From assembly GCA_946406095.1 (NCBI GenBank), contig CAMJJO010000063.1, forward strand, positions 1 to 10,085: DNA of 10,085 nt. Direction: 5' to 3'. The DNA is from an uncultured Bacteroidales bacterium. GTDB taxonomy: Bacteria > Bacteroidota > Bacteroidia > Bacteroidales > UBA932. Shown in pieces: positions 1 to 6,346 of the stretch; position 1 is the first letter of the stretch; every line of letters begins with the position of its first letter. The notes beneath the pieces are model-generated. The model did no database searches, was not told where the DNA came from, and worked only from the letters and a program-made list of their open reading frames with translations. The translations under genes were made by a program, and so were the position numbers.

Positions 1-2641
1 TGCGTATGCCCATCACCGCCAGGAAAGTGTAGCAGTTCTGGTAGTCCACGAACCAGCCCGGAGCCTTCAGGGCGTCGAAGGAGTAGACCTCGGTCATGTA
101 GTGATAGAGCTCATCCGGATCCACTATTCCATAAGAACTGGAAGACGGCCTGTTCCTGAACGGCACCAGCTTGGCAGAGAACCCGTCGCTCATCAGGTAG
201 TCCTTGATGCCGATGTTAAGGTCGCCGCCGTTGCTGAGCATGTTCAAAGGCCTGTCCCACTGATAGTTGGAGAGGAAGTCCAGCACGAACAGTTCGGGCT
301 TGGTCAGGAAATCCTTCCCCGCCGGAATCTCCAGAATCAGGGTATCCAGCATCCGCGAAGCCATCGCCTCGGAAACTATCCCGCTGGCGAGGGCGTTGGC
401 TTTGTTCACGGGCACCGCGATCTTGCGGGAGGCGATGTAGTCGTACTTCCGGCCGGAACTCATCTGCACCTTCACCTGCGGATGCTTGAAGAGCTTCATC
501 ACGTCGGAAATGCTCATCACGCGGTTACGCTGGTCGTAGATGGGGATATATTCGTTGGTGCCGTAGAGGTACTGCTCCGGACCGATGGTCAGCGGCAGGG
601 GCTTGCTCTCGTTGCAGGCCCACTTCATCTGGTCGATATGCCAGTCGGTGCCGAGGAGGGAGGTGTTGGCGATGCGGACGTCCGTGCGCACATTCTCCAC
701 TTCCTGGGCGTACCAGAGAGGGAAGGTGTCGTTGTCGCCGTGGGTGATCAGCACGCCCTGGGGGCCGACGGATTTGAGGTAGTTCGCCCCGAGTTCAGGA
801 GCGGTGCGGCGGCCGGAACGGTCGTGATCGTCCCAGTTCTCGGCGGCCATCAGTGCGGGCACGCACAGGCAGACCGCGGTCACCATCGCCCCGAGGGCAA
901 CGCTGAAGCGCCCCTTCAGGGCATCGTTCAGCAGCTCATAGAGCCCTTGCACGCCGAGGCCTATCCACACCGCAAAGAAGTAGAAGGATCCGGCAAAGGC
1001 ATAGTCGCGCTCGCGCACCTGGAAAGGCGGCATGTTGAGGTAGACCGCTACCGCGATGCCTGTCATGAAGAACATCAGGAAATTCAGCCAGCATCCGCGC
1101 TTGTCCCGCCCGAACTGGAAGAAAAGGCCTATCAGCCCCAGCAGGAAGGGGAGGAAGTAGTAGTGGTTCTTGCCTTTGTTCTCTGCCAGCACCGAGGGAG
1201 CGTTGCTTTGATCTCCGAGGTACCAGTCGTCGATGAACTTGACTCCGCTTTCCCAGTTGCCGTGGAAGATGTTCCCGGGCGAGGGGCTGTGGACGTCATT
1301 CTGCCGGCCTACGAAGTTCCACATGAAGTAGCGCCAGTACATCCATCCCAGCTGGAAATCGAAGAAGAATGCGAGGTTCGCGCCCATGGAAGGCTTGGGG
1401 GACGCCGCGCCTTTGATGCGGGTGCCCTTGTTGCCGGTGTAGGTCTTGTAGAACTCCTTCGAATTCTCGTCCATCCCGCTCCACATGCGGGGGAAGAGCA
1501 TCTTGCCGGAGGCGTCGTACTTGGCCTCGCCGGGGCCGTCCACTTTCTTGTATTTGCCGCCCAGCGGAGTCCAGTACTTGGTTTCCACCACATCGTAGGG
1601 GGCGTCATAATACTGTCCGTAGATGAGCGGGGTGCTGCCGTACTGCTCGCGGGTGAGGTAGCGGACCAGCGTGAAGGCGTTGTCCGGCTGATACTCGTTC
1701 GTGGGGGTCTTGGCGCAGGAGCGGATGATATCTATGCTGAAGATGGAGAATCCTATGATGATGGTGGTGAGGCACAGCAGGGCGGTGTTCCAGAATGGTT
1801 TCTTGGCGTCCAGCGTGCGGAAGAGCCCCCAGAAGCAAAGGCCGAGAACCGCCACCAGGAAGAAGGCCGCGCCGCTGTTGTAGGGCAGGCCCAGCACGTT
1901 CACGAAGAAGAGGTCGACGTATGCGGCGGCCTTGGGGAACCAGGGGATGACGATGAACACCATAAGCCCGAGGATGACTCCGCCGATGATTAGGATTTTT
2001 AGGAGTTCCTTGAAGGTGAAGGGGCCGTCTTCGCGCTTGCGGTAGTAGTAGATGAACACGAGTGCGGGGATGGCCAGGAGGTTGAGGAGGTGGATGCCTA
2101 TGCTGAGGCCCATCAGGAAGGCGATGAGCACTATCCAGCGATTGGCGTGGGGCTCGTCGGCCACGTCGTACCATTTGGTCATGATCCAGAAGACGAGGGC
2201 GGTGACGAGCGAACTCATGGCGTAGACTTCACCTTCGACTGCGGAGAACCAGAAGGTGTCGGAGAAGCAGTAGGCGAGGGCGCCGACCAGGCCGGAGCCG
2301 ATGATGGCGAGGGAAAGCCTCTTGGTCATCCGTTTGGCAAACCAGACGATGGTGAGGTAGAGGAAAAGGATGGTCAGCGCCGAGCAGATTGCGCTCATGG
2401 CGTTCACCAGCACCGCGGCGTGCATATTGTCGCCGAAGAGGGTGAAGATGCGCGCGAACAGCTGGAAGGTGGGGTTTCCCGGAGGATGCCCGACTTCAAG
2501 TTTGTATGATGATGCGATGAACTCGCCGCAGTCCCAGAAGGATGCGGTGGGTTCTATGGTGCTGAGGTATGTGAACGCGGATACCACGAAAGCGAACGCC
2601 GCGGCTATCCTGTTCCATAGTTTGAACGTCTTTTCTGTCAT
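1..2641 (-). CDS. DUF2723 (TMEM260-like) multi-pass membrane glycosyltransferase, 3' end outside window
   Basis: The minus-strand frame is open from the ATG at 2641 to the window edge, giving 880 codons with no stop. The N-terminus has one hydrophobic helix (residues about 12-29), then the family hallmark: WDCGE at 36-40, followed by GHPPG at 51-55. Many further hydrophobic helices follow. QVRERDYAF lies at 541-549 and HGDNDTFPLWYAQE begins at 634; both are blocks I recognise from Bacteroidota DUF2723 proteins. Known of the family: it is related to animal TMEM260, a protein O-mannosyltransferase with a GT-C-like fold, and D37/E40 sit where GT-C enzymes keep an acidic pair facing the lumen or periplasm. 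Inferred role: transfer of a sugar from a lipid-linked donor to exported proteins at the inner membrane. Full-length relatives are around 1000-1100 residues, so the soluble C-terminus is missing here. A -7 box lies seven bases upstream of the start. The family is secure; donor and acceptor are unknown. Confidence 0.93.
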   Translation of the reverse strand, partial: MTEKTFKLWNRIAAAFAFVVSAFTYLSTIEPTASFWDCGEFIASSYKLEVGHPPGNPTFQLFARIFTLFGDNMHAAVLVNAMSAICSALTILFLYLTIVWFAKRMTKRLSLAIIGSGLVGALAYCFSDTFWFSAVEGEVYAMSSLVTALVFWIMTKWYDVADEPHANRWIVLIAFLMGLSIGIHLLNLLAIPALVFIYYYRKREDGPFTFKELLKILIIGGVILGLMVFIVIPWFPKAAAYVDLFFVNVLGLPYNSGAAFFLVAVLGLCFWGLFRTLDAKKPFWNTALLCLTTIIIGFSIFSIDIIRSCAKTPTNEYQPDNAFTLVRYLTREQYGSTPLIYGQYYDAPYDVVETKYWTPLGGKYKKVDGPGEAKYDASGKMLFPRMWSGMDENSKEFYKTYTGNKGTRIKGAASPKPSMGANLAFFFDFQLGWMYWRYFMWNFVGRQNDVHSPSPGNIFHGNWESGVKFIDDWYLGDQSNAPSVLAENKGKNHYYFLPFLLGLIGLFFQFGRDKRGCWLNFLMFFMTGIAVAVYLNMPPFQVRERDYAFAGSFYFFAVWIGLGVQGLYELLNDALKGRFSVALGAMVTAVCLCVPALMAAENWDDHDRSGRRTAPELGANYLKSVGPQGVLITHGDNDTFPLWYAQEVENVRTDVRIANTSLLGTDWHIDQMKWACNESKPLPLTIGPEQYLYGTNEYIPIYDQRNRVMSISDVMKLFKHPQVKVQMSSGRKYDYIASRKIAVPVNKANALASGIVSEAMASRMLDTLILEIPAGKDFLTKPELFVLDFLSNYQWDRPLNMLSNGGDLNIGIKDYLMSDGFSAKLVPFRNRPSSSSYGIVDPDELYHYMTEVYSFDALKAPGWFVDYQNCYTFLAVMGIR

Positions 2642-2647
2642 AACTTA

Positions 2648-2655
2648 CAAATATA
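2648..2655 (-). promoter_or_regulatory. Bacteroidota-type -7 box for the DUF2723 gene
   Basis: Read on the minus strand the sequence is TATATTTG, a full match to the Bacteroidota -7 consensus TAnnTTTG. Only six bases separate it from the ATG at 2641, so transcription would start at or within a few bases of the start codon and the mRNA would be essentially leaderless. No convincing TTTG -33 element is present 17-23 bases upstream; that part is GC-rich. Confidence 0.6.
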
Positions 2656-2733
2656 GCAAATTCTGCCGAAACTACTGCGCGGGGGCGGGGAAGGGGCGTT
2701 TGGTGGAAGGGAGTGTGCCGTGGAATGGGGTGT

Positions 2734-2816
2734 GCAGACACCGGGGAGGGTCGTTTGGTGTCTGGATGGTGGTTTTGGCTGCCGCAGACACCACGGAGGG
2801 GTGTTTGGTGTCTGGA
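2734..2816. repeat. Two tandem palindromic repeat units, 50-bp period
   Basis: CAGACACC (2735-2742) pairs with GGTGTCTG (2757-2764), and CAGACACCA (2785-2793) pairs with TGGTGTCTG (2806-2814). The two units are exactly 50 bases apart and share GTTTGGTGTCTGGA (2753-2766 and 2803-2816) and GCAGACACC. A decayed third copy, GTTTGGTG, is at 2698-2705. Each unit can fold into a hairpin with an 8-9 bp stem. They lie in the 206-base gap between the antitoxin stop and the DUF2723 promoter, where I see no gene. No T run follows on either strand, so they look more like a REP-type intergenic repeat than a normal terminator, although they could slow read-through from the toxin-antitoxin pair. Confidence 0.75.
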
Positions 2817-2847
2817 GGGGGCTGAATAATAGTTGAAAGGTGAGATG

Positions 2848-3321
2848 TCAGTCAAGTTCATATTTCCATCCTAAACGGCGAAAGAGGGTTTCCGACAAAT
2901 CCAGATCCGCCTCCGGAATTGTCAGCGTCAGCCGCACACTTCCTCTATACCCTTTTTCAGATGCAATATCTCTCAGTACCATCGGTCTTGGGGACGCTTT
3001 TGGGAGATACCCTTCCACATAACGGGAACCGCGACTATTTCGAGATCTATCCAGATTGTACTGCGCCTGGAGTTTCATCCAGAAGGCTGCTGGAATCTCC
3101 GGTAAACCAGACTCAATCTTCGTGGCTATTTCGGGCGTGAAATTGCGTACACCGTGAATCAATGCGCTTAAATGAGTGGCTTGCAGCCCTGTAGCATCTG
3201 CAAAGTCTTTCTGCCTTAGATTCCTTGCTTTCAACTCCTCCCCCAGAATACTGCCAGGATGCACCAACATAGCAGGTGATGCACCATTCAAAGCAACCAT
3301 TCCTTCATTTTTTGTTTCCAT
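2848..3321 (-). CDS. higA: HigA-type XRE antitoxin with extra C-terminal module
   Basis: A 157-residue protein. Residues about 24-90 form a HigA/VapI-like XRE helix-turn-helix: the GxxLxxEL helix, RQKDFADATGL, then THLSALIHGVRNFTPE, and a trailing helix ending AAFWMKLQAQYNL, a phrase typical of HigA proteins. Role known for the family: it binds and neutralises the partner toxin and represses its own operon. Residues about 127-157 (SVRLTLTIPEADLDL, then ETLFRRLGWKYEL) are beyond the usual HigA length of about 90-110. They resemble short Bacteroidota peptides of the 'IP..D..F...L.kkmGW' type, possibly a toxin-wrapping or dimer segment. The start at 3321 overlaps the toxin's last 17 bases, so the two are translationally coupled. 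The stop is followed by the palindromic repeats. Base composition is more AT-rich than in the flanking housekeeping genes. Confidence 0.85.
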   Translation of the reverse strand: METKNEGMVALNGASPAMLVHPGSILGEELKARNLRQKDFADATGLQATHLSALIHGVRNFTPEIATKIESGLPEIPAAFWMKLQAQYNLDRSRNSRGSRYVEGYLPKASPRPMVLRDIASEKGYRGSVRLTLTIPEADLDLSETLFRRLGWKYELD

Positions 3322-3625
3322 AATGAGTATTGTCTATTTCTATTAAATCAACCTGGATACCATCCTCCAATTCCCTGAAAATCAATCTATGCACAAAACG
3401 ATTCGACAAACGCACAGATGACAATTCACTTAGTTGGTACCTCAATTTTTCATAATGAAGATAACTTAACTGCCTTAACGCCGCCACATTCTCTGCAAAC
3501 TCCATCGATCTGACTGCACGCACAAAGCCGGCATATAGTTCTTTGTTCATAGCCACATCTTTATACTCCCGGCTTTTACCCTTAGTATACAGTTCGTACA
3601 ACTCTCGTGTCATTAATACCTTCAT
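3305..3625 (-). CDS. higB: HigB-like RelE/ParE-superfamily toxin
   Basis: A 106-residue basic protein read from the ATG at 3625. An upstream in-frame TTG at 3643 is rejected because it lies inside the -7 box. The C-terminal half carries the RelE/HigB core pattern: LHYEKLRYQLSELSSVRLS at about 56-74, a strand with HRLIF at 79-83, then DLIEIDNTHYGNKK at 93-106. Relatives are ribosome-dependent mRNA interferases that cleave mRNA in the A site. Here the toxin precedes the antitoxin, the order that distinguishes hig modules from relBE, and the two overlap by 17 bases. The first 45 residues, rich in charged helices, are less typical, and I cannot assign catalytic residues with certainty. It could equally be labelled simply as a RelE/ParE-family toxin. 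The -7 box at 3641-3648 gives a leader of only a few bases. Confidence 0.8.
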   Translation of the reverse strand: MKVLMTRELYELYTKGKSREYKDVAMNKELYAGFVRAVRSMEFAENVAALRQLSYLHYEKLRYQLSELSSVRLSNRFVHRLIFRELEDGIQVDLIEIDNTHYGNKK

Positions 3626-3640
3626 CTCACATCTTTTCTG

Positions 3641-3648
3641 CAAAGATA
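3641..3648 (-). promoter_or_regulatory. -7 box for the higBA operon
   Basis: On the minus strand this reads TATCTTTG, a full TAnnTTTG match, 15 bases upstream of the toxin ATG. The upstream DNA (3649-3695) is very AT-rich with no clear TTTG -33 element. HigA presumably represses from this stretch, but I do not see an obvious perfect operator palindrome. Confidence 0.6.
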
Positions 3649-3698
3649 ATAATAATTACCTAATTATTATAATTTTATAACTAGTTTTGTAATAAATG

Positions 3699-3730
3699 AA
3701 AAAACAGGGCCACCCGGAAGGGCAGCCCTG
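3699..3730 (-). terminator. Rho-independent terminator of the lipoprotein operon
   Basis: Read on the minus strand, CAGGGC (3730-3725) pairs with GCCCTG (3710-3705). Inside is a second stem of CCC/GGG around a four-base loop, and six T residues (3704-3699) follow directly. It begins 22 bases after the lipoprotein stop codon, so it should end that transcript before the toxin-antitoxin promoter. Confidence 0.88.
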
Positions 3731-3751
3731 AGAATGTTGGAGTGTTGATGG

Positions 3752-5818
3752 TTATGGAAGATGAACCGTCACAAATCCATCTGCAGACATCGTAGCGTTG
3801 TAGTAATAAGCAAGCGCTGTTGCCACCGAAGCAGAATTAACATACAAATCAAGTCCTGCGGAATCCGCACAAGTGTTCTGGAAGAAGTATTTGTTATTAT
3901 CATTCTCCGCACCCGCCGCAGAATATAACGGGACAAATGCAACTCGTGCAGTTTTAAGAGTTCTGAGTTTTCGGCAATTGCGGAACATAGACTTGAAATT
4001 CCATGGACCTGTAAAATCCTGCAGGGATGTACCCAAATCAACGGTTTCCAAATTAACGCATCCATCAAAAGCGCCTTGAAAGTCAGAAGTATAACCTCCT
4101 ATCTCATTTACGAAAGAAGTAAGGGCCGTACATCCGGAACAAATTAATGCCCAATCAGCACCATAGGGAGAATAATGGAGCATACTTCCATAAGGCCCGG
4201 CGGTAAGATGAAGGCTTTCAAGACTAGTGCAGCCTGATACAAACTCCTGCAAAGACCTTATACCATCATTATAATCATAAGAGCCCTTACCGTTTTGGAA
4301 GAAGTGGGCACCCAGTTCCAAAGTTTCTAGAGCTGAGCAACCCTTGAACATCTGATTAAAGTATCTTGCTCTTTCCGTCTGGAAGTTACTGATATCGATG
4401 GACACAAGTGACGAGCAGTTTGTGAACATACTGGTGAATTCCGTAACATATTGTGTGTTCATAGTGGACACATCTATACTGGCAAGTGAACTGCATCCAT
4501 AAAACATACTGTTACATGTCGTCAACTGACTGAAATCCATCTTGCTGAGGTCCACCCCGGTAAGTTTGGCACAGCCGCGGAACATATCTTTGACCCCCGA
4601 CGTTCCAGATCCATTACCCACTTGCGAAAGTTCTACTTGAGAGAGCAAATCAATACTTTCCAGTTCCTGCATACTCTGGAACATACTGCGGCAGTCATGA
4701 TCCAAAGTAACCCTATGAGCAGCTGTATGAAGGGTGACTATGCCTGTTCCGTCATTAAATGATGCATAGATTGGAGCATACGAAGGACCCTTTGCTAAAT
4801 TGCAAGTAGTTACCGTGGGGGACGCCTCTCCTAATGACAACTCTATTCCTTTTATCAGATTATCCTCGGATGTGTATGTTTTGTCATCTGCCCCGGTCAC
4901 GTAATTCTTTAGCGCGACGTTGAATCCAAGACCATTTGTGAATGAAGATGTGATAATCCCGGTTGAAATCTCCTTCACTGCCATAGGCGTTACTGTATTT
5001 CTTTCTATAACAACGGTCTTTGCAGTTTCAAAAAAAGTTGAGCCACCACCTTCAAAGAATACTTCAAAAGGCAATCCAGCATAGGACATGGCCGGTAAGA
5101 CAAAATAGAAATCCGTAGGAGTGGAGAGGTTCAGAGTAACGGGTGTCGACAATGTCATATCCTGCGATTCTCCCTGCTCACTCTCGAAAGAATAGGTATC
5201 TGAGGAGAAATCATAATAGAACAAACCTTCATAGTCCTCTCCGGCATCATGTTTAGCAATACGAATTTTTGAGATTGTTTTCACGCCTGTCAGCTGAAGT
5301 TTCACCCATCCGACAAGACTGGTGAATTTATATGACGTGCCATCGGCGCTATTAGCTACCATGAAGTTTCCGTAGCCCGGTGTTGACGAGGCAGAGTCAT
5401 ATCCACCGTGGAAAAAATTGACCGACACCTTATTATTGGCCGGGGTTGACACATCACCGATGCTGGAATACACGGCACAATAATCGGTAAAGCTTTTGCT
5501 CACAGTTGTGGCAGAACCCGAAAGAGTGAATGTACCGGTTGCCGGATCGGTACAATTATATGTACTGCGCTGATTTCCCTTGAAGACATAAATCACATCG
5601 CCGGCATCCCAATGGTGACGGTATTTGTATGTGCCGCCGTCATTATAGCGGTCCATTCCGGCCTTGGTGTCATTGGTGTCATTATCTCCGGTGGTGGCGA
5701 TAATGGTTTCAGGGAAAAAGACATCTTCTTCCGGGTCTGCCGGAGCAACAGGTTCCTGCTGGCAGGAGATCATTGTGGCGGCGAAAAACGCTGCAGCAAA
5801 GATTAAAAACTTCTTCAT
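3752..5818 (-). CDS. BspA-type leucine-rich-repeat surface lipoprotein with fimbrillin-like N-terminal region
   Basis: A 688-residue protein. It starts with MKKFLIFAAAFF and has a lipobox (M16-I-S-C19), so it should be lipidated at C19. An acidic linker (PADPEED) follows, which may favour surface display. Residues about 50-290 are beta-rich with a TKAGMDRY segment and HHWDAGDVIYVF, resembling the fimbrillin/Mfa-like fold. Residues about 379-625 hold BspA/DUF285 repeats. Four consecutive units begin MF at 412, 438, 464 and 490, exactly 26 residues apart, each with a Cys two positions after the variable pair, followed by a Leu-Ile/Val-Asp strand. Looser units (SGCTSLESLHL, SGCTALTSF, DGCVNLETVDLG, FRNCRKLRTLKT) follow. 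BspA-type repeats in related bacteria mediate adhesion to host matrix or other bacteria. No sorting domain is seen at the end (VTVHLP). It is the last gene of the operon with the small peptide and LuxR protein, and has lower GC than the flanks. Confidence 0.88.
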   Translation of the reverse strand: MKKFLIFAAAFFAATMISCQQEPVAPADPEEDVFFPETIIATTGDNDTNDTKAGMDRYNDGGTYKYRHHWDAGDVIYVFKGNQRSTYNCTDPATGTFTLSGSATTVSKSFTDYCAVYSSIGDVSTPANNKVSVNFFHGGYDSASSTPGYGNFMVANSADGTSYKFTSLVGWVKLQLTGVKTISKIRIAKHDAGEDYEGLFYYDFSSDTYSFESEQGESQDMTLSTPVTLNLSTPTDFYFVLPAMSYAGLPFEVFFEGGGSTFFETAKTVVIERNTVTPMAVKEISTGIITSSFTNGLGFNVALKNYVTGADDKTYTSEDNLIKGIELSLGEASPTVTTCNLAKGPSYAPIYASFNDGTGIVTLHTAAHRVTLDHDCRSMFQSMQELESIDLLSQVELSQVGNGSGTSGVKDMFRGCAKLTGVDLSKMDFSQLTTCNSMFYGCSSLASIDVSTMNTQYVTEFTSMFTNCSSLVSIDISNFQTERARYFNQMFKGCSALETLELGAHFFQNGKGSYDYNDGIRSLQEFVSGCTSLESLHLTAGPYGSMLHYSPYGADWALICSGCTALTSFVNEIGGYTSDFQGAFDGCVNLETVDLGTSLQDFTGPWNFKSMFRNCRKLRTLKTARVAFVPLYSAAGAENDNNKYFFQNTCADSAGLDLYVNSASVATALAYYYNATMSADGFVTVHLP
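4274..4585 (-). repeat. Four in-register 26-residue DUF285 repeat units inside the lipoprotein
   Basis: Units starting at residues 412, 438, 464 and 490 begin MFRGC, MFYGC, MFTNC and MFKGC, with no insertion or deletion between starts. The following strand reads GVDLSKM, SIDVSTM, SIDISNF and TLELGAH. The regularity supports a solenoid of stacked turns. DNA identity between units is moderate, so this is an old protein repeat rather than a recent tandem duplication. Confidence 0.8.
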
Positions 5819-5824
5819 AACTTT

Positions 5825-5832
5825 TCCTCCTT
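5825..5832 (-). promoter_or_regulatory. Strong Shine-Dalgarno site of the lipoprotein gene
   Basis: AAGGAGGA on the minus strand ends six bases before the ATG at 5818, ideal in sequence and spacing. It lies directly after the stop codon of the 41-residue peptide gene. It fixes the lipoprotein start and stands out because none of the other genes in this window has a comparable site. Confidence 0.8.
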
Positions 5833-5833
5833 G

Positions 5834-5959
5834 TTACCATTCAATTTCAGGATTCTCCGTGGAATCGGTGATGCTGCCTATCTGGCAAACAGGTCCTTCC
5901 AGAGGAATGCAGATGACCTCCACTTCAGGGGCGAGGTATTCCCTACTTGTTTTTTTCAT
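5834..5959 (-). CDS. 41-residue peptide between regulator and lipoprotein
   Basis: The frame runs from ATG 5959 (MKKTSREYLAPEVEVICIPL) to a TAA, ending in NPEIEW. I prefer this ATG to the longer 77-residue frame from 6067, because that extension would overlap the LuxR gene and has an arginine-rich, shadow-like composition. The peptide has an MKK start, a YLAPEVEV block, two cysteines (C17, C25), a GS turn at 28-29, an acidic tail and a terminal Trp. There is no signal peptide or membrane helix. From memory, short Bacteroidales proteins with a 'Y..P..EV' start and a Trp/acidic tail recur beside fimbrillin- and BspA-type genes; I cannot check this here. It starts 20 bases after the LuxR stop and ends 15 bases before the lipoprotein ATG, so it is co-transcribed with both. 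Function unknown: a precursor, signal, chaperone-like partner or translation-coupling leader are all possible. Confidence 0.65.
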   Translation of the reverse strand: MKKTSREYLAPEVEVICIPLEGPVCQIGSITDSTENPEIEW

Positions 5960-5979
5960 ATGGTTTGAGATTTGATGTG

Positions 5980-6189
5980 TCAAAGGATTTTTTGTTCGAG
6001 GGCTTTGCGGACCATCTCGGCGGAGGTGGTGGCGGCGAATTTGTCGAGCATTTGCTTGCGGTACCATTTCACTGTTTCGGGGCTGAGGCCGAACTTTTCC
6101 GCGATTTGCGGGCTGGTGCGGCCGAGGGCGATTTCCTTCAGGATCGTGAGTTCCCGTTTGGTTAGAGAAATGGTTTTGGCGTCTTCCAT
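5980..6189 (-). CDS. Stand-alone LuxR/GerE-type HTH regulator, 69 residues
   Basis: The protein is almost nothing but a LuxR C-terminal DNA-binding domain: LTKRELTILKEIALGRTS (from residue 9), PQIAEKFGLS, then the recognition helix ETVKWYRKQML and a closing helix up to EQKIL. It lacks a receiver or sensor domain, so control must come from expression level, a partner, or competition. ATG 6189 is chosen because the longer frame from 6246 would start in the palindromes and contain the -7-like box at 6213-6220. Its HTH matches that of the divergent TPR-LuxR regulator at 33 of 61 positions, with TSPQIAE and ETVKWYRK identical, so the two probably read similar sites. It heads the operon carrying the peptide and the surface lipoprotein and is inferred to regulate it. 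Unlike the lipoprotein gene it keeps the GC-rich composition of the right flank. Confidence 0.88.
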   Translation of the reverse strand: MEDAKTISLTKRELTILKEIALGRTSPQIAEKFGLSPETVKWYRKQMLDKFAATTSAEMVRKALEQKIL

Positions 6190-6212
6190 CGTTTCCGTGT
6201 TATTGGTATTTG

Positions 6213-6220
6213 CAAATATC
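6213..6220 (-). promoter_or_regulatory. Possible -7 box of the LuxR-peptide-lipoprotein operon
   Basis: On the minus strand the sequence is GATATTTG, one mismatch from TAnnTTTG, 23 bases upstream of the LuxR ATG. No clear -33 element is seen. If it is the promoter, the twin palindromes lie immediately upstream of it (centres about 34 and 56 bases away), a position suited to activation. Confidence 0.4.
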
Positions 6221-6241
6221 CATATTAATCCCCGCTTAAAC

Positions 6242-6281
6242 ACCACCCCTCGGGGTGGTTAGCTCCACCCCAAAGGGTGGA
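6242..6281. promoter_or_regulatory. Two adjacent CCACCC/GGGTGG palindromes, candidate LuxR-family operator
   Basis: ACCACCCC and GGGGTGGT (6242-6259) form a perfect 8-bp-arm palindrome with a 2-base centre. TCCACCC and GGGTGGA (6264-6281) form a 7-bp-arm palindrome with a 4-base centre. Their centres are 22 bases apart, close to two helical turns, so two dimers would sit on the same face of the DNA. They lie in the 157-base gap between two divergent LuxR-type genes. A T run at 6291-6296 follows 10 bases later on the plus strand, so a terminator against stray plus-strand transcription is an alternative reading. The palindromes are certain; the operator role is inferred. Confidence 0.5.
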
Positions 6282-6330
6282 ATAACGCCCTTTTTTCTCC
6301 TCCGAAACCCCGGCATTCACACATTTTCGC

Positions 6331-6338
6331 TACATTTG
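6331..6338 (+). promoter_or_regulatory. -7 box of the TPR-LuxR regulator gene
   Basis: TACATTTG is a full TAnnTTTG match and ends eight bases before the ATG at 6347, so the transcript would have almost no leader. No TTTG -33 element is seen at the expected distance, which would fit a promoter that needs an activator. Confidence 0.6.
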
Positions 6339-6346
6339 TTCTGAGT

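Noticed and set aside
101..1993. 630-codon plus-strand open frame opposite the DUF2723 gene
   Set aside because: It is antisense to a recognised conserved gene. Its protein is His/Val/Gly/Glu-rich with no domain I recognise, as expected for the mirror of a GC-rich coding strand.
2685..2816. CRISPR-like array
   Set aside because: There are only two clear units, each is internally palindromic, and the interval between them is short. No cas genes are present.
3649..3695. Attachment site or origin in the AT-rich stretch upstream of higBA
   Set aside because: It is a run of A/T without repeated core or boxes, sufficiently explained as promoter upstream DNA.
5960..6067. N-terminal extension giving the small peptide 77 residues
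   Set aside because: The extra 36 residues overlap the LuxR gene in another frame and are Arg/His/Pro-rich. The MKK start at 5959 gives a cleaner product.
6242..6296. Intrinsic terminator on the plus strand (GC hairpins followed by a T run)
   Set aside because: No plus-strand gene lies upstream, and the T run starts about 10 bases after the last stem rather than directly. An operator role is more economical, but the terminator reading is not excluded.
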